The translations under genes were made by a program, and so were the position numbers. The notes under the pieces were generated by a model that saw only the letters and a program-made list of their open reading frames with translations, was not told the DNA's origin and made no database searches. 17,247 bases of DNA from Bacteroidota bacterium (lineage in GTDB: Bacteria; Bacteroidota; Bacteroidia; Bacteroidales; UBA10428): positions 1-17,247 of the forward strand of contig JAGDMB010000014.1 of NCBI GenBank assembly GCA_017860375.1, in the 5' to 3' direction. Shown here piece after piece: positions 1-8,024 of this stretch. The stretch's first letter is position 1; the number at the start of each line of letters is the position of its first letter.

Positions 1-58
1 GTACTTCTTTTCTGTGGCTTTGATAGCCGGTGCCCAGCATAAATAATCCAGCCAGCAT
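1..58 (-). CDS. Possible N-terminus of a gene running off the left edge
   Basis: An open minus-strand frame runs off the window. Its last two candidate start codons are at 58 and 40, followed by a short hydrophobic stretch (MLAGLFMLGTGYQSHRKEV). The same frame stays open back to an ATG at 265, and the part just before 58 is basic and hydrophobic (EKRIVYWAKKAVLF), so the whole could be the signal or membrane-anchor region of an envelope protein. A promoter-like TATATTTA lies at 203-196 on this strand, which would give a long leader if the start is at 58. I recognise no family. The start and the coding status are both uncertain. Confidence 0.2.
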   Translation of the reverse strand, partial: MLAGLFMLGTGYQSHRKEV

Positions 59-365
59 GACGAGCCGGACATTAAAAAGGACAGCCTTTTTGGCCCAATA
101 AACTATTCTTTTTTCAGTTGAGGAATTACTGGAACAAGTGGTGAATGTTGTTGCTTTCTTTGCTGGTTCACTAATTCCTGCAATTAACTTCTTTGTAAAT
201 ATACGATTACCGGCCTGCAGGTGAAGATTAAATATACCAGCTTGAAACCCGCACTGACAAAACATTAAATAGAAAGGATTGAATTTAATCCTGTTCATTA
301 TCGTAATAATTTAAAGTTGATTAATAGAAATCCAAAGCCTCTTGCACCTTTACCTGTTTTCATCC
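59..365. other. Intergenic region, AT-rich, no convincing gene
   Basis: No plus-strand frame of useful length is present. The minus-strand frame that continues from the left edge is open to 265 but has no family signature. A weak inverted repeat, AAAAAGG / CCTTTTT with a 4-base loop, lies at 74-91; only two of its seven pairs are G-C. A degenerate inverted repeat, GGATT / AATCC, lies at 278-293. Any promoter for the structured element that follows (366-450) should be in this stretch, but I found no clean TTTG / TAnnTTTG pair on the plus strand. Confidence 0.5.
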
Positions 366-450
366 ATCCGGTCTGAAAAAGTCAGCTTCTGATATCTTTC
401 AACCGGATTTAACCAGGGAGGATTGCTGAATTTCAGCAATCCTTTTCTTT
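366..450 (+). ncRNA. Putative structured small RNA: long hairpin plus terminator
   Basis: Two hairpins lie in tandem. The first pairs 366-372 (ATCCGGT) with 402-408 (ACCGGAT) and continues, after a bulged C at 373, with 374-378 (TGAAA) against 397-401 (TTTCA). It is capped by a small stem 382-385 (TCAG) with 389-392 (CTGA) around a CTT loop. The second hairpin (420-442) is a perfect 10-pair stem followed by a T-rich tract, so it is a plus-strand terminator. No plus-strand gene lies to the left within the window, and the gene to the right is on the other strand. This suggests an independent short transcript. The 5' end is not defined and I cannot assign a known RNA family (for example 6S-Flavo) by eye. 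Confidence 0.35.
420..450 (+). terminator. Strong intrinsic terminator, plus strand
   Basis: A perfect inverted repeat GGATTGCTGA - ATT - TCAGCAATCC (420-442) is followed directly by TTTTCTTT (443-450). The T tract is on the plus-strand side, so the element ends transcripts reading rightward. On the minus strand the hairpin follows the stop of the beta-barrel gene by about 18 bases but has no U-tract, so it would serve that gene less well. Confidence 0.7.
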
Positions 451-460
451 AATCCCATTA

Positions 461-1063
461 TTAGTGTTTACTGTTATAGCCAAAAATATAAAACACGCCC
501 AATTGAAATCCCCTGTTGGTTGATTTAACATCGCTGTTCGCATTTATATTGTTAAATCCATGATTATACCGTGCATCTATACCAAAACCCGTTGGCGGAA
601 ATACATAGCTAGCACCAATACTTGCAGCAAAGTCAATGGGGTTTAAATTACTTTTATTGTCGGTAGTGCTATTATCGTTTTTCGATTTTGCACTAATCAG
701 AAAACCTACCTGTGGGCCAGCCTGTATTCTGAATCCATTGTTGAACATATATTGAAACAGGACAGGTACATTAATATAATCCAGATTATATTTAGTAGTT
801 CCATCGTCAATCTTTGCACCCTGGGCGGAATATACTATTTCAGGCTGAATTGCAAAAGATTTGTTAAAATGGATATGGCCAAGGATGCCAAAATGATACC
901 CTATTCTTGGGTCATATTTGGTACTGTTGTTGTTGTGGACATTGTAAAAATTTGCACCCCCTTTAATTCCAAGGTTTACGTGTCCTGCAGGTGTATTGCC
1001 GTGTTGTGCACTTGCAATGCCCGTCATTAAAATTGCTGTCATTAATCCGATTAAAAATTTCAT
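461..1063 (-). CDS. Porin-family outer membrane beta-barrel protein (PF13568-like)
   Basis: A 200-residue exported protein predicted to form a small outer membrane beta-barrel. I place the start at ATG 1063, not at the in-frame ATG at 1132, because a standard signal peptide begins there (MKFLIGLMTAILMTGIASAQ, cleavage after about residue 19). The mature part has the usual motifs of the family: GIKGGANF near the N-terminus, IQPEIVYSAQGAKI, then YINVPVLFQYMF, IQAGPQVGFLISAKSK, GIDARYNHGF and a last strand GFQLGVFYIF. Alternating hydrophobic strands and Asn/Lys/Asp-rich loops fit an outer membrane barrel. Substrate or role cannot be read from sequence; members are often uncharacterised. It stands alone, with about 490 AT-rich bases upstream, and is richer in A+T than the genes to the right. 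Confidence 0.85.
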   Translation of the reverse strand: MKFLIGLMTAILMTGIASAQHGNTPAGHVNLGIKGGANFYNVHNNNSTKYDPRIGYHFGILGHIHFNKSFAIQPEIVYSAQGAKIDDGTTKYNLDYINVPVLFQYMFNNGFRIQAGPQVGFLISAKSKNDNSTTDNKSNLNPIDFAASIGASYVFPPTGFGIDARYNHGFNNINANSDVKSTNRGFQLGVFYIFGYNSKH

Positions 1064-1549
1064 GGCTTTTTTGTTATGTTTACTATATCTCTTTCGTGTT
1101 TCCATCCTTCCATATGGAACATATATGATCAACCGTAAAGGTGCGGATTGTTTTTTGATGGAATGTTATAGTATTGTATATATATGTTACATAATTCACA
1201 CATTATAAATGAATTAAATTATTTGCAGGACAATAGTTTTAGCCGATATATAATACTATTGTTTCTAACGAATGCTTGCAAAAATTGCTGCCATTTTGAA
1301 ACAAAAGACTTGAAAGGGATTTTTTGTTACGTGTAAACTGATATTCAAACCATTTATATGGCTGTTCGTCAAATTCCGGTTTCCATTTGTACCTGTTTTT
1401 TGTATTTTTACAAACTGGTAAATTCTCATTTTTTCTTCTCAAATGGAGGAAAGAAAATAAATTGAATTCATAGCCAGCATACAATTAATTAAATCAGAGA
1501 ATTATTTTATGATTCATTTATAATCGTTGATAACGCAAAAATCCTTCTC
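1064..1549. other. AT-rich intergenic region between two divergent genes
   Basis: This stretch of nearly 490 bases carries the upstream regions of the minus-strand barrel gene and the plus-strand T9SS protein. It contains a 12-base perfect palindrome at 1108-1119. A minus-strand open frame at 1239-1484 encodes a Lys/Asn/Phe-rich 81-residue sequence without recognisable family, signal peptide or good start context; I treat it as chance in AT-rich DNA. No exact TAnnTTTG -7 element was found in a suitable place for either flanking gene. Confidence 0.5.
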
Positions 1550-4500
1550 ATGAGAATCACCCTGCAAAAAATATGCGGGTACTGTTTGTTTATTTTTCTG
1601 TACGCCATTCTGATCTCCACCCCGGGACGTGCGGATTCAGGTGGCGGTAGAATCCATGCTGAAAATACGATAACACGGACCCTGGATGCTGATTTAGTAA
1701 CCCTTATCCAGGATGCGGATGAAGAAAATAAGCCGCCTGTTTTATCGAACATAGAAGCGCAGCCCCTTTTCTACTCAATTGGTGCAGGAGCCATTGCCGT
1801 CTCACAAACCATTGAAGTATCCGATCCGGATAACGTTAATCTTATTTCAGCCACTGTTGCGATCACATCGAATTTCAACCGGTATCAGGACCGATTAAGG
1901 TTTACGGGTGCCAATAATATTAAAGGAGCTTTCAATACGACTACGGGTATTTTAACATTGTCTGGGGAATCTTCCCTTTCCAATTACCAGGAAGCCCTGC
2001 GAAGTGTGAAATATGAAAACACAAATACAACAAAACCCAATACAGGCGACCGGAAGGTTGATTTCAAGGTATATGACGGCAAGGCCTATAGTATGGTTGC
2101 ATCAAGATCCATCAGTTTCAGACCTTCTGCGGTAATCAGCGGCGGCGGAGACTTCTGTGATTCGGGGCAGGAAGCAACCATTACGGTCGCTCTCACCGGA
2201 AGGCCCAACTGGACAATTATCATCCAGCGCTCCGAAGGTTCGCAACAAACAAGTTTCACGGTATCCAATATTAACACCACTCCATATAAATTCAATACCA
2301 GCACAGCTGGCATTTATACCCTGCTGAATGTGGCAGACAGAAACTTTTCATCCGGCACTGTTAGCGGAACTGCCGTAGTCACCCATGACCTCACACCAAA
2401 AGCAACCATTTCCGGTTTCGAAACCGTCTGTCCCGGCAGCGAAGCTGTCCTGAACGTACAATTGGAAGGCACATCCCCTTTCAGCATCACCTATTTATGT
2501 GACGGGTCCAATGCAAAGACCGTGAATAATATTACGGAAACCAACTATTCCCTGAAAGTCGTCGGAAGCGGTATCTATACCCTTTCCGCCGTTTCTGATC
2601 CTATCCGCAGCGGATGTGTTTCCGGGGCAGGGACTGTGAATGATTATCCGGTTCCTTCGGCTGTTATTTCCGGGTCTACGGCAATTTGCGAGAATACGCC
2701 GACCGATCTAAGGGTGAACCTGACTGGAATGGCTCCCTGGACTTTCAGCTACCGTAAGAATGCGGATGCACCTGCCCTCATTGCCAATGTGTCTTCCTCC
2801 CCCTATTCTATATCCGTATCCAAACCAGGAACATACACCCTGGTGAATGTATCGGATAACAATTGTACCGGCACCGTTTCCGGCAGTGCAGTGGTGACGG
2901 TAAGAGACGCACCCGAAGTCAGCATCCTAGGACTTTTGCCTGCCTATAAATTCGATACAGGCAATATTTTGATAACCGGCGTTCCTGCGGGAGGTACATT
3001 CACCGGACACGGCATTTATACTTCCGAAGGCAAGACTTATTTCTTTCCTTCTGCAGCCGGGATCGGTGTACATAAAATCGTATATACCTGCCAGGATCCA
3101 AATACCTTTTGTTATGGCTACGACACGGTTCAGGTCGCGGTTTTGCTTGCAGAGGCAACGCTCACCCTGCCCAACAACGAAAAGAGGTTTTATTGTTTTA
3201 ACGATCCTCCCTTTACGGTAAGGGCTGACAATATTGAAAACACAACCGGCTATTTTTCCATCAGCGGGGGGGTGGGGCTTGTTGATAACCGCGATAACAC
3301 AGCCACCCTATACCCTTCCCTGTTCACCCAGGGCGGATCGTATACCATTTTTTACAGCTATCAGCGACTGGGTGTGTGGATGCAGGTAAAGGAAAATTTT
3401 GAAATTGAGGTGGCGACGGATATCTTTTTCATCGATTTTACCAAAACCGCATACTGCGATAATGAAAATGCCGTGAAGCTGAACGGGAATATGCCGAATG
3501 GAATATTCTCAGGCAGGGCGGTATACGGCAGCGTTGGCACGGGGTATTATTTCGATCCCACCAAATCCTCTCCGGGTCCGGATACGGTATTTTATGCGTA
3601 TACCACAACACGAGGATGCAACCTCAGGATCTATAAAGCCCTTACTATCCTGGATGCCCCGGATATAAATTTTGCAGTGCTGGACAGCTGCATCGATTCA
3701 GAGGGCAGGGATTCCACGGTATTCATCAACCTTACGACTACACCTGAAATCACGGAGTGGTTGTGGGACTTTAATGACAATACCCAAAATACCTCTTTGC
3801 TGAAGAATCCAACGCACCTGTATACGAATGCCGGTGTAAGAAATGTACAGCTGCAAGCCAGGACTTCCCAAAACTGTGTCAGCAAACGAGGCATATTGTT
3901 CAATTTCGGGGATGAGCCATCTGCTGATTTCAAATGGTCAAACGAGTGTTACCATGAAGGACAGCCGATAGAATTCATTAACCTTTCTGAAATTGATGTA
4001 GGAAAAATTAATTTCAATAAATGGGAATTCATATCCGGTCAACACTCCGACAGCAGTCTGACCCAGAATGCCCGTTATGTCTATGATGCGCCCGGCGACT
4101 ATGAAGTTATCCTGTATGTTCGTTCCAACTATGGATGCACGGATACTGTCCGCAAATTGGTTCACATAAGGCCAACCTATGAAATGCAGGAAGAAACAAA
4201 TTATTTTGAAGGTTTTGAAAGCGGGATGGCTGGATGGGGAACCGAAACGGATACACCGGGAGTGAATTCATGGACCCTTGGGGAACCTCATGGGGATAGC
4301 CTCGGAAAAGGATTTCTGTATGCAAAAGGAGGGAAGAAGGCATGGTATACCAGATTTACGCCCGTACAGGCCTACAAGGAACAAGATTCGTATGTTACCT
4401 CCCCGTGTTACAGTTTCAAAGGTATCCGCAGACCCATGATTAAATTTGACATCTGGCGTTTTTTCAATTATAACCGCGACGGAGCCGTTCTGCAGTATAC

Positions 4501-5743
4501 GGCTGACAGCGGTAAACACTGGAACAACATAGGAGGTCTCCAGGACGGCATTAACTGGTACAATGCTTTTGATATCGAAGGAAATCCAGGCGGCTACTCC
4601 TTCGGATGGTCGAATATGCAGGACAAGGATTGGGTTGAAGCCCGGCACAGCCTGGACAAACTGAACGGACTGAATGACGTTCAGTTCCGCTTTGCATACG
4701 GTTCCGATGGCACTGCGAAGGATACCTATGGCTTTGCGTTCGATAATATATGGATCGGGGAACGCAGTAAAACATTGCTGATTGAACATTTCACCAGCAC
4801 CAACAGCATGGAAGCACGATCCGCTGATTCAATGCTGAACAGGCTGGTCAATTATCACCCATGGGATATTGTTGATATTCAGTATCATACTTCATTTCTC
4901 GGCACCGATCCCTTCAATGAGCAGAACCAGGTAGATCCGCGGGCAAGGGCATCGTATTATAATGTATCCACAGTACCCGTTTCCATACTCAGCGGGGGAA
5001 CAGAAAGCAAATTTATTTTTGATTACAGCACCAGTGCGGGAAAACTGGATACTGCCCTGGTGAAAATCGAGTGGTTGAATGATCCGGTGTTCAGCCTCCG
5101 TCTGCAGACAATAAAGCTGGCAAATTCGCTGGATATTGTTGCCCTGATCAGGCCCCTCGATACGGTTATAAACAGGCCGGTAACCCTTCATTTTGCCATC
5201 ATAGAGCGTAAAATATCCGGCATTACAGGGGCAAACGGTGATACCCTTTTCGAGAGCGTACTAAAAACACTGTTGCCTGACACATCTTTTAACGAGGACT
5301 GGTTCCCGGGACAAAGTGTCGTAACCGTTTCACGTAACTGGAAGTATAAGAATACGTTCAATAACGATGAAGTAAGGGTTGTTGCCTTTCTTCAGGATGC
5401 CTATACACAGGAGATCTTCCAGGCTGCCATCGATCAGTATGACCTTTCTCTGGCCATCCCGGATGACAGGATCCATCACCGCAGCCCTGCCGGCACCGGT
5501 TTTATAATCTTCCCGAATCCCGCATATAATGAAGTATGCATAAATTTTGATGAGGTCATCGACAAAAAGGCAAGAGCCGACTTTTTCGACGTCAGCGGGC
5601 GTCTGCTCAAATCGTATGATTTACCTCCGGGGACCGACTTTTACAGGATAACGCTGGAGGACTGTCCCGATGGGCTCTGTTTCCTGCGGATAACCTCCGA
5701 CAATCAATTCATCGGTTTGCAGAAGCTGGTCATCAGGCGGTAG
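1550..5743 (+). CDS. Large T9SS-secreted multidomain protein (Ig-like, PKD, thioredoxin-like, sorting domain)
   Basis: A 1397-residue secreted or surface protein. Residues 1-28 are a signal peptide (cleavage near GRA-DSG). Residues about 60-195 look like a cadherin-like repeat. Three related Ig-like repeats of about 80-90 residues follow, starting near 196, 287 and 373 (each with ISG...C near its start and a GxYTL motif), then further beta domains from about 454 to 700. Two PKD-type domains lie near 711-790 (WLWDFNDN) and 794-875. A jelly-roll-like region opens near 887 (EGFESGMAGW). Residues about 1077-1300 resemble the Omp28/thioredoxin-like family (LLIEHFTS, YNVSTVPVSIL, VRVVAFLQDAYTQEIFQAA) but lack the CxxC. 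Residues 1319-1397 are a type A T9SS sorting domain (FPNPAYNEV, DVSGRLL, GLCFLRI, QKLVIRR), which directs export through the Por machinery and surface attachment. Binding partner unknown; adhesion or scaffold role is inference. Confidence 0.9.
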   Translation: MRITLQKICGYCLFIFLYAILISTPGRADSGGGRIHAENTITRTLDADLVTLIQDADEENKPPVLSNIEAQPLFYSIGAGAIAVSQTIEVSDPDNVNLISATVAITSNFNRYQDRLRFTGANNIKGAFNTTTGILTLSGESSLSNYQEALRSVKYENTNTTKPNTGDRKVDFKVYDGKAYSMVASRSISFRPSAVISGGGDFCDSGQEATITVALTGRPNWTIIIQRSEGSQQTSFTVSNINTTPYKFNTSTAGIYTLLNVADRNFSSGTVSGTAVVTHDLTPKATISGFETVCPGSEAVLNVQLEGTSPFSITYLCDGSNAKTVNNITETNYSLKVVGSGIYTLSAVSDPIRSGCVSGAGTVNDYPVPSAVISGSTAICENTPTDLRVNLTGMAPWTFSYRKNADAPALIANVSSSPYSISVSKPGTYTLVNVSDNNCTGTVSGSAVVTVRDAPEVSILGLLPAYKFDTGNILITGVPAGGTFTGHGIYTSEGKTYFFPSAAGIGVHKIVYTCQDPNTFCYGYDTVQVAVLLAEATLTLPNNEKRFYCFNDPPFTVRADNIENTTGYFSISGGVGLVDNRDNTATLYPSLFTQGGSYTIFYSYQRLGVWMQVKENFEIEVATDIFFIDFTKTAYCDNENAVKLNGNMPNGIFSGRAVYGSVGTGYYFDPTKSSPGPDTVFYAYTTTRGCNLRIYKALTILDAPDINFAVLDSCIDSEGRDSTVFINLTTTPEITEWLWDFNDNTQNTSLLKNPTHLYTNAGVRNVQLQARTSQNCVSKRGILFNFGDEPSADFKWSNECYHEGQPIEFINLSEIDVGKINFNKWEFISGQHSDSSLTQNARYVYDAPGDYEVILYVRSNYGCTDTVRKLVHIRPTYEMQEETNYFEGFESGMAGWGTETDTPGVNSWTLGEPHGDSLGKGFLYAKGGKKAWYTRFTPVQAYKEQDSYVTSPCYSFKGIRRPMIKFDIWRFFNYNRDGAVLQYTADSGKHWNNIGGLQDGINWYNAFDIEGNPGGYSFGWSNMQDKDWVEARHSLDKLNGLNDVQFRFAYGSDGTAKDTYGFAFDNIWIGERSKTLLIEHFTSTNSMEARSADSMLNRLVNYHPWDIVDIQYHTSFLGTDPFNEQNQVDPRARASYYNVSTVPVSILSGGTESKFIFDYSTSAGKLDTALVKIEWLNDPVFSLRLQTIKLANSLDIVALIRPLDTVINRPVTLHFAIIERKISGITGANGDTLFESVLKTLLPDTSFNEDWFPGQSVVTVSRNWKYKNTFNNDEVRVVAFLQDAYTQEIFQAAIDQYDLSLAIPDDRIHHRSPAGTGFIIFPNPAYNEVCINFDEVIDKKARADFFDVSGRLLKSYDLPPGTDFYRITLEDCPDGLCFLRITSDNQFIGLQKLVIRR

Positions 5744-5763
5744 ACTTTTCAATGTGTCAACGT

Positions 5764-7251
5764 TTACCTCCTGTGCAGCTTTTTTTCTTTCCTGTTTCTT
5801 TCTTCTTCGGCCTGTTGGAGCCAGTAGCACCCACAGCCGGTAATCTTTTCCTTCGGGGCTGAACACCCCAGGTGAATATTCACACCGAACCTCAGATTCA
5901 GGTTCTTTGTATTCATGGGAAACAGAGGGGCCAGGATGTTATCACTGACCAAATAAACCTGGAGGGGTGATCGACCATACGCTATTCCAACACCCAGGTT
6001 CAATGCGCTCCGGTTCATATAGGACCAGCTCAGACTGGTTTCAAGGTTTTCGAGCGGTCTTGCAAGCGCGGAAAGCATGAAGCCTGTCTGGTATTTCATT
6101 TGATGAAACCGGTTATACCATAAAGCATTAATACTGATTTTCGGGCTCCATTCATACGTAGCTCCCAGCAAAAGCCTCGGGGTAAGAAAGTGGTAATAAG
6201 CATTCGTGGATAGCTCATCTTCCATATTGTCGGTCAGCGAGTTTAAAAGATCGTTAACGTAATCTTCCGTGATAACGGAATCATTTAACGGCCCGTCGTA
6301 CTGATATTCTCCCATCAGGCTGTAATTGGTGAGATGGCTTGCATACCGTAAAAAACCCACATCCAGCAAGCTGCCGGAAAAAACTACCTCATCGGAATAC
6401 CGGTAAAGGAATCCAAAATCAAGGGCAAAGCCCGGATTGCTGCGGTTAAGGATATAATCCTTCAGCGGGGCATCATAGCGTTCGACAATCACATAATTGC
6501 CGCTGCTGTCAGCTTCAATGGAATATGGCAAAGATGAGTTAAGCCTGGAGTCAGCATCAAAAAAAAGGTTAAACGTGTTTTCCTCGGTGAAAAGGCTGAC
6601 ATTCATTTTCGGGGTTTCGGCATTGAGTTTTCCAAAAAGAAGTTTTGCCTTTACTCCAATTGTTGTTGCATCGTCGATCTGTTTTGAGACCCCCAGGGCA
6701 TATTCGCGGTAATGGTTGAAAAAAGCACCGGTGCTTTGCATCGATACTGTTTTACCTTCGAATTGCGTATTCCCGTCAAGGGCCAATAAAGCTATGTCAC
6801 GCTGGTATAAAACCATGGTATTGTCCTTTTCATTGATGGAAAAGGTAAAATAATATGCGTCACGACGAAGTCCGACGGCCAGCAGGGAAGTATGCGCTTC
6901 GGATGTAAAGAAATTGCGGGGGGCCAATTTAGTGGTTACAAAGTCAGCGTCAATCGTATAGGTATTATCAGGTTGTTTATCCAGCAACTGGTTTAATGTA
7001 AAACCGCTGTTTGCGGCATTGACGTGCACGGATGAAATAACAGGCAAACCAATAAATAACCGGCAATCCTGCTGCACTGCAGGATTAAGAAAATTTGCCT
7101 GCGGAACGGAATGCATAAAGAACAGGGTATTGTTTTGCTGGGGCAAAACAATCACGGGAACAAGGGAAAATAGACAAAATACGCAGATCCGTATTCTTTT
7201 TATCCGAACCGGTTGGATATGGGTGTAAAGAATGGGTTCCACAAGTATCAC
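5764..7251 (-). CDS. DUF5723-family outer membrane beta-barrel protein
   Basis: A 495-residue protein with a hydrophobic signal segment near residues 20-38 (ICVFCLFSLVPVIVLPQQ). The mature N-terminus has the family signature NTLFFMHSVPQANFLNP followed by LFIGLPVISSVHVN, then many alternating strands, as in FadL-like barrels. This matches what is usually annotated as DUF5723 in Bacteroidota; function unknown. The only plausible starts are GTG codons at 7251 or 7242, which makes an unusually long n-region, so the start is uncertain. The gene begins 5 bases after the stop of the lipoprotein gene and is almost certainly cotranscribed with it. The C-terminus is an odd Cys/Lys/Arg-rich tail (GCGCYW...KLHRR) after the last strand. 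It converges on the T9SS gene with a 20-base gap and no visible terminator between them. Confidence 0.8.
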   Translation of the reverse strand: MILVEPILYTHIQPVRIKRIRICVFCLFSLVPVIVLPQQNNTLFFMHSVPQANFLNPAVQQDCRLFIGLPVISSVHVNAANSGFTLNQLLDKQPDNTYTIDADFVTTKLAPRNFFTSEAHTSLLAVGLRRDAYYFTFSINEKDNTMVLYQRDIALLALDGNTQFEGKTVSMQSTGAFFNHYREYALGVSKQIDDATTIGVKAKLLFGKLNAETPKMNVSLFTEENTFNLFFDADSRLNSSLPYSIEADSSGNYVIVERYDAPLKDYILNRSNPGFALDFGFLYRYSDEVVFSGSLLDVGFLRYASHLTNYSLMGEYQYDGPLNDSVITEDYVNDLLNSLTDNMEDELSTNAYYHFLTPRLLLGATYEWSPKISINALWYNRFHQMKYQTGFMLSALARPLENLETSLSWSYMNRSALNLGVGIAYGRSPLQVYLVSDNILAPLFPMNTKNLNLRFGVNIHLGCSAPKEKITGCGCYWLQQAEEERNRKEKKLHRR

Positions 7252-7256
7252 ACAGA

Positions 7257-7943
7257 TTAGAGTTCACCGGTATTCACACGCAGCTGAATCCTTATGGCAA
7301 TATTGACACGATATGCATAAGAAGTATAAAATTTCACCTGCGGTATATCAGGCCGTGTGGTATAGATAATGCTTTGAATATTGATATACCGGATACTCCC
7401 CATGTTTTGAATCAAATAAGGCGACATGGGTACATCCACGATTTCCTCGTAAGGTGCGGTTACCACTCCATCCGCATTTATGTCAGCCGGCTGCAATTCG
7501 TAAGGGCCATCTACAAAAGCAGAATCCAGGGGCACCTGGTTTTCGTCGGCAAAATATACCTGGGTGATGGTTTTGGTCGGATATCCGTTTGAAACGATCA
7601 GCCGAAACATCATATTTTCAACCCGGCTAACATCACTGATCAGTGAATTAAAATTAAAATAATTAATTCCATATTGGACCAGGTAGGGGAGAGGATTTGG
7701 ATAAAGCGTATCGTTGTAAAAAAGGGAATCCGGCCATGGAAAGCTTACCGTATCGAGGCTCTCCAGGTATTCGTTGATATCGTAGGCAAGCGGACCAAGC
7801 GGAAGGGAATAGGAAGGATTTATTTCAATATCCCTGGAAACCTTGAGAATGTTCTCATCAATGCATCCTGTCATCATCAGGGGGATCAGAAAAAACAAGC
7901 TGATCTTCAGATGCGGTATTCTCCCCATTTTGAATTCACCCAT
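7257..7943 (-). CDS. Predicted outer-membrane lipoprotein, paired with DUF5723 protein
   Basis: A 228-residue protein with a type II signal peptide: ISLFFLIPLMMTGC, lipidated Cys at residue 27. An alternative start at residue 6 (ATG at 7928) would leave a tighter signal peptide and is equally plausible. The mature part, with IDENILKVSRDIEINPSYSLPLG near its start, is beta-rich and has no catalytic motif I recognise. Such small lipoproteins often sit directly before DUF5723 barrels, and the 5-base gap to the next gene suggests the two proteins act as a pair at the outer membrane; that is inference. gmhA lies 81 bases upstream on the same strand. Confidence 0.7.
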   Translation of the reverse strand: MGEFKMGRIPHLKISLFFLIPLMMTGCIDENILKVSRDIEINPSYSLPLGPLAYDINEYLESLDTVSFPWPDSLFYNDTLYPNPLPYLVQYGINYFNFNSLISDVSRVENMMFRLIVSNGYPTKTITQVYFADENQVPLDSAFVDGPYELQPADINADGVVTAPYEEIVDVPMSPYLIQNMGSIRYINIQSIIYTTRPDIPQVKFYTSYAYRVNIAIRIQLRVNTGEL

Positions 7944-8024
7944 ACATGATTTTTCACATTCATTCCATCATAAAACCCGGTTAAAGGCAGCAGTTTCGAA
8001 TATAACGGCATTCACCCGGGGATA

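Noticed and set aside
74..91. AAAAAGG/CCTTTTT hairpin as a bidirectional terminator
   Set aside because: Only two G-C pairs in seven; too weak, and it is followed by GGCCC rather than a long T tract on the plus strand.
1239..1484. Minus-strand 81-residue open frame in the intergenic region
   Set aside because: Lys/Asn/Phe-rich sequence typical of chance translation of AT-rich DNA; no signal, motif or family, and no promoter pair.
4268..4789. Minus-strand 173-residue open frame opposite the T9SS protein gene
   Set aside because: It is antisense to a clearly coding region with recognisable domains, and its own translation shows no motif.
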